The notes beneath the pieces are model-generated. The model saw only the letters and a program-made list of their open reading frames with translations. It did not search any database and was not told the origin of the DNA. This document shows positions 45,017-54,718 of a stretch of DNA of 64,000 nucleotides, one piece after another. Position 1 is the first letter of the stretch; every line of letters starts with the position of its first letter. This DNA comes from Neobacillus rhizosphaerae (GTDB taxonomy: Bacteria; Bacillota; Bacilli; Bacillales; Cytobacillaceae): contig NZ_CALBWS010000002.1 in assembly GCF_937468385.1 (NCBI RefSeq), positions 179,842 to 243,841 on the forward strand, written 5' to 3'. The translations under genes were made by a program, and so were the position numbers.

Positions 45017-45661
45017 TTATCTTTGTAAGTCATTCAAAATCCAAGCTTGGAAATCTTGAAGATTTTCTTCAGATACTGAATGTCCTTCTGGATACGTTTT
45101 AAAAGTCACCGGGATGTTCAACTTATGAAAATACTCGGCATTTTCTTTTCCCCATTCATATGGCAGGACCTGATCAAATTCACCATGTGAGATAAACACT
45201 GATAAATGATTGCTAGGATTAATATTGTATTCTTCCTTGACAAACATCGGAATATATCCGCTTAGAGCTACAACACCCTTAATTTTTGTACCAAGGGTTA
45301 GTGCTAAGGACATCGAAAGAATCGCCCCCTGGCTAAAACCTAGCACGTATACTTGCCTTAAATCCAGTGAATACTTTTCAGAAGCATAATCAATAAAGGT
45401 AGTTAATTTATTTATTCCTTCATCGAATGCTTCACGATGTGGTTTTCCAAATCCTTGGATAGTGAAGTAAGCAAATCCTGGCCCCTGGGAGAGATGTCCC
45501 CTAATACTAAAGATATAGAAGAAATCCTCTAGATCCTCAACCAATGACAACATATTTTGTTCATTACTTCCCATTCCGTGCATAACAAACAATGCAGGGT
45601 ACTTCTTTCCCGGTATTTCCTTCTTTGGACGACGAAGTTCGTATATCAGTGATGTTTCCAA
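45017..45661 (-). CDS. Phospholipase/carboxylesterase family hydrolase
   Basis: 214 aa alpha/beta hydrolase. Nucleophile GFSQGA (Ser about 111), oxyanion-side MHGMGSNEQN (about 29), acid in SHGEFDQVLP (Asp about 161) and His in YPEGHSVSE (about 193). Similar to B. subtilis MhqD, which is induced by quinones; here it is paired with an extradiol dioxygenase, which supports an aromatic-compound theme (inferred). The TTG or ATG start METSLIY is followed by a normal-length domain. Confidence 0.85.
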   Translation of the reverse strand: METSLIYELRRPKKEIPGKKYPALFVMHGMGSNEQNMLSLVEDLEDFFYIFSIRGHLSQGPGFAYFTIQGFGKPHREAFDEGINKLTTFIDYASEKYSLDLRQVYVLGFSQGAILSMSLALTLGTKIKGVVALSGYIPMFVKEEYNINPSNHLSVFISHGEFDQVLPYEWGKENAEYFHKLNIPVTFKTYPEGHSVSEENLQDFQAWILNDLQR

Positions 45662-45877
45662 ATAGTGATCATCCTTTCATTATTTAATGATATTTATTTT
45701 AAAAGTAAAGAGCCTATTTGATTCCTAAAACAGCTTCATTTTGAGATACAAAGAAAAAAGTTTCCTTATATGAATCTTTGTTTCCTATACAATATCAAGA
45801 AAAAGTATAGCATGTCAATTATTATTTTGTTAATATGAAATTAAGTTTACTATTAAGAAACCATCGAGGTGATGAAC

Positions 45878-46411
45878 GTGGATATTGGCTCTAAAATACG
45901 TGCCATTAGAAATAGAAAAAAAATAACGATTGCCCAAATGTGTGAAGAAACTGGTCTTTCAAAGGGATTTATAAGCAATGTTGAAAACAACAACACATCC
46001 CCTTCAATCAGTACCTTACAAACGATAGCTAATTTCTTAAATGTTCCATTACCCTATCTTCTGTTAGAAAAAGAGCAACATATGAGTGTTATTCGAAAAA
46101 ATGAGAGAGAATTCACTATCTCTACAGACTCAGATTTAAAGGTAGAGCATTTAGCATCCAGAGGTGGTTTAAGCATTAGACAGGTTGAAATTCCTCCTGG
46201 AGCTTCTACAGGAGTAAAAAAAGCACATGAAGGTGAAGAATGCCATTTAGTTCTTAAAGGGAAAATTCTTGCGGAACAAGGTGAAGACTCATTTATTTTG
46301 GAAGATGGAGATACTTTCAGTTGGTGCGCAAGCGTTCCTCATTTTGTTAAAAATATCGGGGATGAGGTTGCCGTTGTTTTAATAGCCGTTTATTCAGAGG
46401 TCTCAGAATAG
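45878..46411 (+). CDS. XRE-cupin transcriptional regulator
   Basis: 177 aa. Helix-turn-helix of the XRE type at residues about 2-60 (SKIRAIRNRKKITIAQMCEE; GLSKGFISNVENNNTSPS), then a cupin (about 105-172: EGEECHLVLKGKILAEQGED, PHFVKN) that usually binds a small ligand. GAGGTGAT precedes the GTG at 45878, which fits better than the ATG at 45872. Divergent from the esterase gene, so it may control it or itself. Ligand unknown. Confidence 0.85.
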   Translation: MDIGSKIRAIRNRKKITIAQMCEETGLSKGFISNVENNNTSPSISTLQTIANFLNVPLPYLLLEKEQHMSVIRKNEREFTISTDSDLKVEHLASRGGLSIRQVEIPPGASTGVKKAHEGEECHLVLKGKILAEQGEDSFILEDGDTFSWCASVPHFVKNIGDEVAVVLIAVYSEVSE

Positions 46412-46492
46412 GTATTCATAGAAACAAGCGATAGCACATGTCATGTGTACGATGGTAGAGCTTGTTGGAAATGAATTCAATTACAAAAATAT

Positions 46493-46527
46493 TAGAAAGG
46501 CAGCTATCCAACTATAGCTGCCTTTGA
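46493..46527 (-). terminator. Terminator after truncated spoVR copy
   Basis: AAAGGCAGCTAT/ATAGCTGCCTTT stem followed on the minus strand by TTTCTAATATTTTTG. Different from the terminator after the intact spoVR. Confidence 0.75.
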
Positions 46528-46533
46528 TTTTGA

Positions 46534-47169
46534 TTATAGGTACTTCCGGTTAACCCCTTTTCCATCATAGGAAAACAGCATTTTTCTTTCTTCAATCATC
46601 GTTTCGATATGAACCGGCCTGCCCCAAAGCTGCTGGATATATGGTAGTACTTTTTCGAGGTATTTCACATCCAGTTCCACCCCTTCATACCAATGCTTTA
46701 AGTAAAGCTCGCCGTTTTTCATATAGTCACCATCATTGACAGTGATATATGGAAATCCGCCGTTTACCCGCATATTTACAAGTTGGTCACGGATATGCTC
46801 CCACTCTTTATCAACGATTTTATAATCCCGACCTTGTTTCTGGAATAGATACATATCTTCCCTCATCACGAGGTCTTTATTTAAGTAATTCCGCAAGAAG
46901 GAAATATCCGATTCTACTTCTCGCACTTCGAACATTTTTTCTCTGCCTGAGTCAGGTTCAACACCTCTACGCTTCATTTCTTCAGTCGGATTATTATAGC
47001 GTTCTTCAATATCCTCAAAGATTTTAATGCCAAGATAATAAGGGTTTATCCCTGTTTTAGATGGTTGGACAACACCAGCATTCAACTTGGCGAAGTCAAT
47101 TGCTTCACCGCTTGTTAAATCCATTTCCCGTAAAATTCGTTGATGCCAATACGAAGCCCAGCCTTCGTT
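46534..47169 (-). pseudogene. spoVR: Truncated second copy of spoVR (3' part)
   Basis: 213 codons matching residues about 260-471 of the intact SpoVR at 51717-53132. Homology begins at the shared GAAGGCTGGG (end near 47169) and runs to the stop; upstream bases (47170-47224) are unrelated, so the N-terminal half is gone. The apparent start (TTG at 47175) has no ribosome site. By eye there are about 6 mismatches in the first 430 bases, but about 15 in the last 140, and four protein-level changes including N/H and T/S. The copy is therefore a mosaic, not a simple duplicate. Confidence 0.9.
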
Positions 47170-47224
47170 TCGCAAAGATGTTTAATTTCACCTAGATATT
47201 TCATGTTCTTTTTAATGCTGTTTA

Positions 47225-47725
47225 CTATTTCATATACCTTATTCTTTTCCACTCTTCAGGTACATGAAGCCATAATGCTGGGGTCATGCATTTACTGTAT
47301 TCTCTTGCTTTTGATAAATCATTAATATAACTCAATATAGTGTCATTAATTAATCCTATTTTAGTCTGTAACTGGCTATCATCATTTAATTGTTCAAGAT
47401 CATCAGTTGGTATTTCAAATGTCTCAAATTCAAATCCCATCTCACTAAACCAACCATCAAAATAACTACTTACTGGACCACCCATTCCATGAGGACAGCC
47501 ATATTGCTCTGTGTTTTTCTCCGAAGAATGACACCACCAAGTTACACATTCAACAACTACTTTTATGTTAGTAAGTTCTTCAATAAATTTTTCTATATGA
47601 GCGAAGGGAGTTATTATATCTATGTAACCACTGCCAACTGGTTCTGTCTTGTAATACTTCATTACTTCTTCAATTTCTTTTTGTTTTATTTCACGATATG
47701 CTTCAAGGTACTCCAAATATTTCAT
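47225..47725 (-). CDS. Hypothetical protein, 166 aa
   Basis: 166 aa, acidic. The middle holds CVTWWCHSSEKNTEQYGCPH and GMGGPVSSYFDGWFSEM, with three cysteines and two histidines that could bind metal. No membrane helix or signal peptide. I do not recognise the family; gene size and setting resemble immunity proteins of polymorphic toxins. Start ATG with AGGTGTGG upstream. AT-rich, in the spoVR-bracketed island. Confidence 0.7.
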   Translation of the reverse strand: MKYLEYLEAYREIKQKEIEEVMKYYKTEPVGSGYIDIITPFAHIEKFIEELTNIKVVVECVTWWCHSSEKNTEQYGCPHGMGGPVSSYFDGWFSEMGFEFETFEIPTDDLEQLNDDSQLQTKIGLINDTILSYINDLSKAREYSKCMTPALWLHVPEEWKRIRYMK

Positions 47726-47746
47726 AAAACCACACCTATCAAATCC

Positions 47747-48667
47747 TTAACTTTTACAGTTATACTCTGGATGATTGTGACGAAGACATCCAAATAGATA
47801 GCAACCTGTTTTTATAGAGGTATTAAACTCCATATTTGGTACAAATCCTTTAATTGTCCTTTTGGACATATGCTCATATTCTGTAATTTCATCAAATAAC
47901 TCTTTTATATGTTTTTGCTTATCACTTTCGGTCCAATCTTCATCGCAGTCTTCTTCATATGCTTCTTTAATTTCTAATTCCTTTTCATTAATGACTTCAA
48001 GAATTTTTTTATTAGCAATATCTAATTTATCTAATTTGAATAGAGAATAAATATAGCGACTAATCCAATCAGGTCTCTTCCAATATTTATTCCATCCCTT
48101 TTCAAACCAGTCAGCAGCTTCTTTATATAAGTTAAGTTCCACATATAATTCAGCTATATCAACCTCACCGACAAATTCATCATCTTCTTCAGAAAACGTA
48201 TTAAGTTTTGATATAGCTTCATCCCTTGCACTGTTCCTTATTAGACAATAAACATAACTATACAAGGCATAGTCTGAACTATCAGCAGCTAAAAGAAAAT
48301 ACCTTGAGGCTTCCTTTATTTCATCGAGATGGAAGTTTGCAATGGCAAGATTATTATAGGCTTCGATTGATGGCTCAATATTAATTGACTTTTTTAGAAT
48401 ATTCTTTGATTCATTCCACTTCTCTTGCCTGATATATATTTCCCCCAATAAATTATAAGGGAAATAAGAAGTTGGATTCATATTTACTGCCTCTTTTAAT
48501 AATGGTATAGCTTTAGAATCATCATATTCTTCGTAACAATAAATCCAGGCAAGGTTCGTTAAAGATTGTATATCCCTTGATAGTTCAACTGCTTCTTTAA
48601 ACAACTGAAATGATTCATCATATTTATTCTCTTCTAATAATTCTATTGCCTTTTTGTTAATGTTCAA
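47747..48667 (-). CDS. Tetratricopeptide repeat protein
   Basis: About 306 aa from a TTG at 48667 that has AAGGGTGG 7 bases upstream (an upstream ATG at 48697 is open but unsupported). At least six TPR-like helical pairs: NKKAIELLEENKYDESFQLF; AWIYCYEEYDDSKAIPLLKE; NLLGEIYIRQEKWNESKNIL; NLAIANFHLDEIKEASRYFL and later copies. A short C-terminal part (about 270-306) has GCYLFGCLRHNHPEYNCKS with cysteine/histidine residues. Scaffold or partner-binding protein; function unknown. Confidence 0.75.
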   Translation of the reverse strand: MNINKKAIELLEENKYDESFQLFKEAVELSRDIQSLTNLAWIYCYEEYDDSKAIPLLKEAVNMNPTSYFPYNLLGEIYIRQEKWNESKNILKKSINIEPSIEAYNNLAIANFHLDEIKEASRYFLLAADSSDYALYSYVYCLIRNSARDEAISKLNTFSEEDDEFVGEVDIAELYVELNLYKEAADWFEKGWNKYWKRPDWISRYIYSLFKLDKLDIANKKILEVINEKELEIKEAYEEDCDEDWTESDKQKHIKELFDEITEYEHMSKRTIKGFVPNMEFNTSIKTGCYLFGCLRHNHPEYNCKS

Positions 48668-48838
48668 AAAAAATCCACCCTTACAGAATATTCTCATGCT
48701 ATCTAATTTAAAGGAAAGGTTAATCTAGGATAACTTCTTACTTTTTACTCAAATTGTTACTTGTTTTAATGCCACTAGAAAGACAAAAAAAACCTCTCCT
48801 ATACACAAAACAACTATTAACCTAACTAAAATAAAGAC

Positions 48839-49303
48839 TTATATTCCACAATGGTATATATAACATTTACCTTCAGCTACTTTTCCTGAAAATGAAATTA
48901 ATTTTTCAAAACACTTCAAGACATCATCACGATCAAAAACTAAGTTTTCATAATGCCCAGCGTAATCTTCTGCTTCAATGGTTACAAAATCTCCTGTTAG
49001 TTCTAATTTGTTTGGAGAGTTTAGAAATAAGTCTCTCCAAGAGGTAATTACCCTTTTTAAAATAGTTGCTGAATCAACATCAAATAGAGTTACACCGTGA
49101 TAGTTAATTCCTTTACAACCAGGGATGCCGTTTATTGCTGGATTTTTACTTGAAATCCATTTAAATGAATCACTAATGTACATGATTATATCGTCATGTA
49201 TTACTACGCTATCTATGATGTTTGGATTATTATTTAAATTCATCCAAAAACCTTGTAGTTGCACTGTTGTTGGAATTAGATAAAACTCATGTTCTAATGC
49301 CAT
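48839..49303 (-). CDS. Hypothetical protein, 154 aa
   Basis: 154 aa soluble acidic protein. AGGAGG lies 7 bases before the ATG. Recognisable pieces are FYLIPTTVQLQGFWMNLN at the N-terminus and GDFVTIEAEDYAGHYENLVF near residue 105. Not a known family to me. Size, acidity, and setting beside other small proteins resemble immunity genes. Confidence 0.7.
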   Translation of the reverse strand: MALEHEFYLIPTTVQLQGFWMNLNNNPNIIDSVVIHDDIIMYISDSFKWISSKNPAINGIPGCKGINYHGVTLFDVDSATILKRVITSWRDLFLNSPNKLELTGDFVTIEAEDYAGHYENLVFDRDDVLKCFEKLISFSGKVAEGKCYIYHCGI

Positions 49304-49359
49304 TTGGACCTCCTAAAACACAATTGGGTTTTTATATTGATTCATTGAATTTAAACATG

Positions 49360-49596
49360 TCAATATCTCGGAGAATAAACTCTGTCTGTATCAGTATCAA
49401 TTACAAAATTAACCTCTACATGTTTGTCATAGGGGATTTCTTCAAAATTGTAAATTCTACAAAACACTTGTGGAATGTCTTTTGTTTCAGACGTAAGCTC
49501 TTTTACAAGAATATACATTTGTTTTAATTGTTGTTTGGAGCATTTCTTTCCTACAAGTAAAACTTGATGAAAAAACCCTTCTAATTCTATAATCAT
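49360..49596 (-). CDS. Hypothetical protein, 78 aa
   Basis: 78 aa from the ATG at 49596 (a GTG three codons earlier is also open; neither has a strong ribosome site). Alpha-beta like, with FHQVLLVGKKCSKQQLKQMY and VNFVIDTDTDRVYSPRY. No family recognised. Lies between the 154-aa and HEAT genes in the island, probably in the same transcript. Confidence 0.5.
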   Translation of the reverse strand: MIIELEGFFHQVLLVGKKCSKQQLKQMYILVKELTSETKDIPQVFCRIYNFEEIPYDKHVEVNFVIDTDTDRVYSPRY

Positions 49597-49668
49597 TGAA
49601 ATCACTACTGGTTGCTAATCAGTCTTATAGCTTATATTTTTAATCCTAATTTCACAGTTGAATTCAAC

Positions 49669-51267
49669 TTAAAATCCTTTTATACAGAACTCAATATGTC
49701 TTTTTTCACTTTTTTCTAAATCGTTTCCAAATTGGTCTAAAATCTTTTTAATGGCTTCCACTTGTGTTCTGGATGGAGTATCAAAGGTTCTATTGAAATT
49801 TGCTAACCAATTAGTAAACTGAGATCTACCTAAATTATATATATTGCTATCAGTTTTGTTGACATAAAACTCGATAATATACTGTATGGATTCCCATTTC
49901 GGAAGCGAACACAAGAGAATGGCTGCATTATATTTCGTATGCTCGTAATTTGACTGATTATATATACGATCCAAGAAATCTTTCTTGTTAGCACAAGAAG
50001 TTGTTAGTAAACACCTCATAGCCTCTTTAGATACACCTTTATGTTCATGATTTAACATTTCTATAAAGTTATCTATATATTTATTCGCATCTATCATCAT
50101 AATTGAACGAATAGCTGCTTTAACAATACCTACACGGTTATCTTTTATGAATGGAATAATCAACTTAACCTGTTCTGTATTCCCTACTTCACCTAATCCT
50201 AAAATAGCCCCTCGAAGATTTACATTAGATTTTTGCTTTATGAATTCTTCATAGTAGGGAGCAAAGTTTGTGATATTTTGTTTCTTTAACAGAAATCGGG
50301 CAATAGACCTTATTGCTCCACTTTTATCTACAAGTGCTTTTTCTAATTCACATGTGCTTTGGTCAGGATAAAAAGAGTAATATCTTTCTAATATTTTTGC
50401 TCTAATCATCGGGAATTTGTCTTTTTTCAATATAGAGTAATACTCATTAAACTCATCCTGACTAATATCATTAATTATTTCGTTAAAAAGTAAAAGTCGT
50501 GAATGTGGCTCTCGTTCTGCCTTTAGATAATTTACCAACATTTTTTTATTAAACATTTTTGAGTAAATAATTACTTTATAGCAAAAGTATCGGATTTTAC
50601 TAATTTCAGATTTTGTCCCTTGGTCTATAAACGGAAGGGATTCCTTTTGTGATAAGAGGTTGACTACTTTTTCAAAGAGTTCACTGTGGTCATCTCTTTC
50701 TGCGTTCTTAAGTTGAAAGATAAGTGGTAAGTTTTGGACAAGATGTTCCACATATTTTATGCTTATTCGACTTTCAACATACTTTTTTGCCGTTTCCCTA
50801 ACTTCTCTAACCCAATCATTACACCTAAGAATTAAATACGGTAGTTCCTTCCCAGATGAAAAGGAATCTAAATCATGTAATGCTTTCTCTCGAAAGTATC
50901 CATTAGGGTGAAATGTACAAAAACCTAAAATGGTTAACTTCTCATCTTCAGACATAGTTGGTAACAACAAGTTTTTTGGGGACTCATTTTTCCAATCATA
51001 TGTCCAATCGAATGAAGTTCTTTCACGGAAAATTTTATCCAGTTTGAATAAATGGCTATTATTTAACTTTGAAACACTTTCCAAAAGTACCTTTGCTGTT
51101 CTAAGCTTTAATTTTTCTGAGCTTGTTAATAAAAACGAAAAAGAAATCGGTATTTTAGTTATTTCGTTCTCATCTTTAAGAGCTTCTAATATCTCATTTA
51201 TATAATCCTTAGAGTATTGATCAGCAGGATAATTAGTTTGCTTTTTTTTAAAAAAACCCCATTTCAT
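49669..51267 (-). CDS. HEAT-repeat protein, 532 aa
   Basis: 532 aa, all-helical alpha-solenoid. Repeating helical pairs with Ala/Leu/Ile spacing, for example AILGLGEVGNTEQVKLIIPF (about 345) and IVKAAIRSIMMIDANKYIDN (about 383), of the EZ-HEAT type. No catalytic motif. AGGAGGGAC precedes the ATG, so it has its own start. First gene of the island on the minus strand. Such proteins are found as scaffolds next to immunity or defence genes; role here unknown. Confidence 0.75.
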   Translation of the reverse strand: MKWGFFKKKQTNYPADQYSKDYINEILEALKDENEITKIPISFSFLLTSSEKLKLRTAKVLLESVSKLNNSHLFKLDKIFRERTSFDWTYDWKNESPKNLLLPTMSEDEKLTILGFCTFHPNGYFREKALHDLDSFSSGKELPYLILRCNDWVREVRETAKKYVESRISIKYVEHLVQNLPLIFQLKNAERDDHSELFEKVVNLLSQKESLPFIDQGTKSEISKIRYFCYKVIIYSKMFNKKMLVNYLKAEREPHSRLLLFNEIINDISQDEFNEYYSILKKDKFPMIRAKILERYYSFYPDQSTCELEKALVDKSGAIRSIARFLLKKQNITNFAPYYEEFIKQKSNVNLRGAILGLGEVGNTEQVKLIIPFIKDNRVGIVKAAIRSIMMIDANKYIDNFIEMLNHEHKGVSKEAMRCLLTTSCANKKDFLDRIYNQSNYEHTKYNAAILLCSLPKWESIQYIIEFYVNKTDSNIYNLGRSQFTNWLANFNRTFDTPSRTQVEAIKKILDQFGNDLEKSEKRHIEFCIKGF

Positions 51268-51658
51268 ATTTGTCCCTCCTACTTATTAATACCTTCTATT
51301 GCTATAAAGCCTGGGATTATTACCCTTTATTCCAAGCATACCTTCCACCTCTATTTATTTAATGCTTAATATAAATACTATTTCCTCACCAAGGCTATAA
51401 TTACATATTAACATTTTCTGGATTTGGAATGTAAAAATTATACAAGCCACTGTTTGCCAGTAGCCTTTTCATATATATAGGTTTTTAATTTCTTCATTCA
51501 TAGTAATAATCAATTAAAATAGAAGGTCAATTTGTTACCATTTCTCTTTTCGTAACGATAATATGCTTGCATGTTTTATTCTTTTCATTTTTTGTAGTAG
51601 GTTTATCATGTCTTGTTTTATTTTATCAAACTGTATTTGATTTCCGAAAGTTATTAGC
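51268..51658. other. Long intergenic stretch, start of island
   Basis: About 390 bases between the HEAT gene and the spoVR terminator. AT-rich, no gene seen. It must contain the promoter of the HEAT gene on the minus strand. It marks the boundary where island-type sequence meets spoVR. Confidence 0.5.
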
Positions 51659-51704
51659 AAAAAAAGGTAAAGAACTATGAAAACAAAAGTTCTTTACCCT
51701 TTTT
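51659..51704 (-). terminator. Terminator of intact spoVR
   Basis: GGTAAAGAACT/AGTTCTTTACC stem followed on the minus strand by seven T. It has no match after the truncated copy. Confidence 0.85.
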
Positions 51705-51716
51705 ACATATATTATT

Positions 51717-53132
51717 CTATAAATACTTCCGATGAACCCCTTTACCATCATAGGTAAACAGCATTTTTCTTTCTTCAATCATCGATTCAATATGAACGGG
51801 TCTCCCCCAGAGCTGCTGGATATATGGCAGTACTTTTTCAAGATATTTAACATCAAGTTCCACCCCTTCATACCAATGCTTTAAGTAAAGCTCGCCGTTT
51901 TTCATATAGTCACCATCATTGACAGTGATATATGGAAATCCGCCGTTTACTCGCATATTTACAAGCTGGTCGCGGATATGCTCCCACTCTTTATCAACGA
52001 TTTTATAATCCCGACCTTGTTTCTGGAATAGATACATATCTTCCCTCATCACGAGGTCTTTATTTAAGTAATTCCGCAAGAATGAAATATCCGATTCTAC
52101 TTCTCGCACTTCGAACATTTTTTCTCTGCCTGAGTCAGGCTCAACACCTCTACGCTTCATTTCTTCAGTCGGATTATTATAGCGTTCTTCAATATCCTCA
52201 AAGATTTTAATGCCAAGATAATAAGGGTTTATCCCTGTTTTAGATGGTTGGACAACACCAGCATTCAACTTGGCGAAGTCAATTGCTTCACCGCTTGTTA
52301 AATCCATTTCCCGTAAAATTCGTTGATGCCAATACGATGCCCAGCCTTCGTTCATGATTTTGGTTTCAAGCTGCGGCCAGAAGTAGAGCATTTCCTCCCG
52401 CATCATTGTCAAGATATCGCGCTGCCAGTCCTCAAGCTCCCTGCTGAAGGTTTCAATAAATAACAATAAGTCCTTTTCAGGCCGTGGTGGAAATTTTCTT
52501 TTCTTCGGTTGATTGGTTTCCTTCTTATTCTTCTCGTCTAACCTCCAGAGGTCATCATATGGCGTAGTCATATGGTGTTCTTCATCTTCAGCTTCTTCAT
52601 CATCTCCAATCGACCATGCTAATTTTGGCCTCATCAAAGAAGGGTCGATATGCTCATCAATCGCTAATACTGCATCAAGGAAGGTTTCTACTTCCTTTTT
52701 ACCGTATTGGATTTCATATTGATGAATTCTCTCCGCTGTTGCCGCCATGCTTTCAACCATGTCTCTCTTTGTGTTTTGAAAGCGGACGTTATTTTTGAAG
52801 AAATCGCAATGAGCTAAAACGTGAGCCACAATGAGTTTGTTTTGAATCAATGTATTAGAGTCTAACAAGAAGGCATAACATGGATTTGAGTTAATGACAA
52901 GTTCATAAATTTTACTAAGCCCTAAATCATAGTGCAGTTTCATTTTGTGAAATTGCTTTCCAAAGCTCCAATGTGAAAATCGGGTCGGCATTCCATAGGC
53001 TCCGAACGTATAAATGATTTCAGCAGGACAAATTTCATAACGCATTGGGTAGAAATCTAAACCAAAGCCAGTTGCTATTTCACTGATTTCACTGATGGCG
53101 TATTCAAGTTGATTGCGACCTTCTACATCCAT
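51717..53132 (-). CDS. spoVR: Stage V sporulation protein R
   Basis: 471 aa, full-length SpoVR (B. subtilis 468 aa), needed for normal spore cortex formation; molecular activity unknown. Conserved parts are [20 protein letters not shown] (about 28), [27 protein letters not shown] (about 92, shown here as two parts: [15 protein letters not shown]) and [12 protein letters not shown] (about 260). In Bacillus transcribed by sigma-E; no sure box was fixed here. RBS AAAGGGGGA about 5 bases before the ATG. Upstream of the accessory island. Confidence 0.95.
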   Translation of the reverse strand: MDVEGRNQLEYAISEISEIATGFGLDFYPMRYEICPAEIIYTFGAYGMPTRFSHWSFGKQFHKMKLHYDLGLSKIYELVINSNPCYAFLLDSNTLIQNKLIVAHVLAHCDFFKNNVRFQNTKRDMVESMAATAERIHQYEIQYGKKEVETFLDAVLAIDEHIDPSLMRPKLAWSIGDDEEAEDEEHHMTTPYDDLWRLDEKNKKETNQPKKRKFPPRPEKDLLLFIETFSRELEDWQRDILTMMREEMLYFWPQLETKIMNEGWASYWHQRILREMDLTSGEAIDFAKLNAGVVQPSKTGINPYYLGIKIFEDIEERYNNPTEEMKRRGVEPDSGREKMFEVREVESDISFLRNYLNKDLVMREDMYLFQKQGRDYKIVDKEWEHIRDQLVNMRVNGGFPYITVNDGDYMKNGELYLKHWYEGVELDVKYLEKVLPYIQQLWGRPVHIESMIEERKMLFTYDGKGVHRKYL

Positions 53133-53241
53133 TAGCCACTCCCCCTTTACCTCTTACCACAATGTATGAAGTAATGGTGGGAATGATGAAACAAGATAAA
53201 ATAAACTGTTTCTATTTTTCCCTAAGCCTAGATTGTTATGA

Positions 53242-54225
53242 TTAATGGGGGATTTTTTTCGCTTCTTTTGCAAGCTTAAGTCCAACATAGCGATTACGTT
53301 TCCATTCCGCTTTAAAGACAGATAAGGGGGGATTCTTTTCGCCAACAAGATAGCTAATTTCAATCGTCATTGCTGGTCGGTGATAAGTAGTGATAAACCA
53401 ATCAGTGAAACCACCGCCCATTGAATCTTTAGATGGCTTTGCTAATTTATAACCAGTTAATTTAGCAATTTTTTTAGCAACCGTTTTATCTCGCTTTAAG
53501 TATTTTCCGTTTTTAAAGTTCCAAAAAATCTCTCTTCCTGCTGTATGATAAGCGATTGCTATCGAAGGGTTTACCTCACTAATAAATTTCGTTAAGGCAA
53601 TGACTTCCTTTGATTCAAGAGGTTTTTTCCCCTTATAAAATTTATTGGATGGGGTTGATGGTTCTTTATCAAGAGCTCCCCAGCCGGCCGGATATTGCCG
53701 ATTTAAATCAACTCCCATTCCATTGGCTTTCCAACCTTCAAAATTATCCAATTGGTCATTCATAAACAATAATCGTTCTTGATGCTCAATCGGAAAGCTT
53801 TTAATGTTATTTTGTTGAATGGCCACACCATCCGGATTTAACATTGGTACAAACCAAATCGAAACATCATTAAGGATATTTGTGGATTTAGCCCCGAATT
53901 TCTTCTTCTCTTGATAAGCATCAGCATAAGACTCAAGCATTTTCATCAGTACCATACTCGTAAGCCATTCACGTCCATGATGTGAGCCAATTAAAACGAT
54001 ATTTTTCTTCCCATGTCCTAGCTTTACTCCCCAAATTTGTCTTCCAAAATGGCTCGTGCCAATTGATTTTATTTCAACTTGCCCTTTATACCTGACCTGA
54101 ATCTTCTCAAGGTCTTGAACCAGTTGTTCATATGAATACGGTTTATCAGCTTCAACGGCTTTTGCTTGTGCAACTGTTTCAAATGGTAGGAATACAATCA
54201 AAACAATCCATAAAATTTTCGCCAT
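53242..54225 (-). CDS. M14 family zinc carboxypeptidase
   Basis: 327 aa. Signal peptide (about 1-20), then the M14 fold. Zinc ligands: GSHHGREW (His and Glu about 84-88) and a later His in AYHTAGREI (about 225); catalytic Glu in TIEISY (about 290). The sequence LNPDGVAIQQNN and GVDLNRQYP fit the gamma-D-glutamyl-diaminopimelate peptidase type used on peptidoglycan peptides. Probably cell-wall remodelling, possibly during sporulation given spoVR nearby (inference). Confidence 0.9.
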   Translation of the reverse strand: MAKILWIVLIVFLPFETVAQAKAVEADKPYSYEQLVQDLEKIQVRYKGQVEIKSIGTSHFGRQIWGVKLGHGKKNIVLIGSHHGREWLTSMVLMKMLESYADAYQEKKKFGAKSTNILNDVSIWFVPMLNPDGVAIQQNNIKSFPIEHQERLLFMNDQLDNFEGWKANGMGVDLNRQYPAGWGALDKEPSTPSNKFYKGKKPLESKEVIALTKFISEVNPSIAIAYHTAGREIFWNFKNGKYLKRDKTVAKKIAKLTGYKLAKPSKDSMGGGFTDWFITTYHRPAMTIEISYLVGEKNPPLSVFKAEWKRNRYVGLKLAKEAKKIPH

Positions 54226-54364
54226 AAAACCTCCACTTTTTTTTAAATTATTCAGGTAAATGTTGAAAACAGCTTGAAACTTGGTTCTCCAACATTTTCT
54301 GTGAAAGTTATCTTCAAAATGTCATACAATAATCTCAACTCCTAATAAGGAGGAGAGAAAACAA

Positions 54365-54619
54365 ATGAATAAGATAGATTATGACCGGGCGTTATATTAC
54401 ACCCAGCGTTCCGAATGGGATAATTTGCTGATTTTGATGGTACGGACAAAAGATCATTTTTTGTCGAAAAGAATTGAACAATTCCTGCATGCCTACAATT
54501 TTGAACGTGATTACACTGTGATTGAAACGAAACTCTATAACCTGCTTCGTTACATCGACCATGCTAACGAAACCGTCGAACCTGATGCAAATGGGTTACC
54601 GATGTATAGTCTTTCCTGA
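54365..54619 (+). CDS. yhdB: YhdB-like protein
   Basis: 84 aa. It matches B. subtilis YhdB (80 aa) along its length: DYDRALYYTQRSEWDNLLIL, KRIEQFLHAYNFERDYTVIE and LLRYIDHA. No membrane segment, unknown function. RBS AGGAGGAG about 9 bases before the ATG. In B. subtilis it lies in the same general region as spoVR. Confidence 0.88.
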   Translation: MNKIDYDRALYYTQRSEWDNLLILMVRTKDHFLSKRIEQFLHAYNFERDYTVIETKLYNLLRYIDHANETVEPDANGLPMYSLS

Positions 54620-54682
54620 AAATACAAGTGGATACAGAATTCGTTGAGAAAAATTTTTACAACCGGGCCAAAGAATTCCACC

Positions 54683-54714
54683 AAAAAACGGCTTTCCTTG
54701 TTGGAAAGCCGTTT
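54683..54714. terminator. Bidirectional terminator
   Basis: AACGGCTTTCC/GGAAAGCCGTT stem with A-run on the left; serves the SDR gene on the minus strand. Confidence 0.85.
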
Positions 54715-54718
54715 ATAT

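Noticed and set aside
47225..51267. Prophage or integrative element between the two spoVR copies
   Set aside because: No integrase, phage, conjugation or transposase gene was recognised, so only 'island' is claimed.
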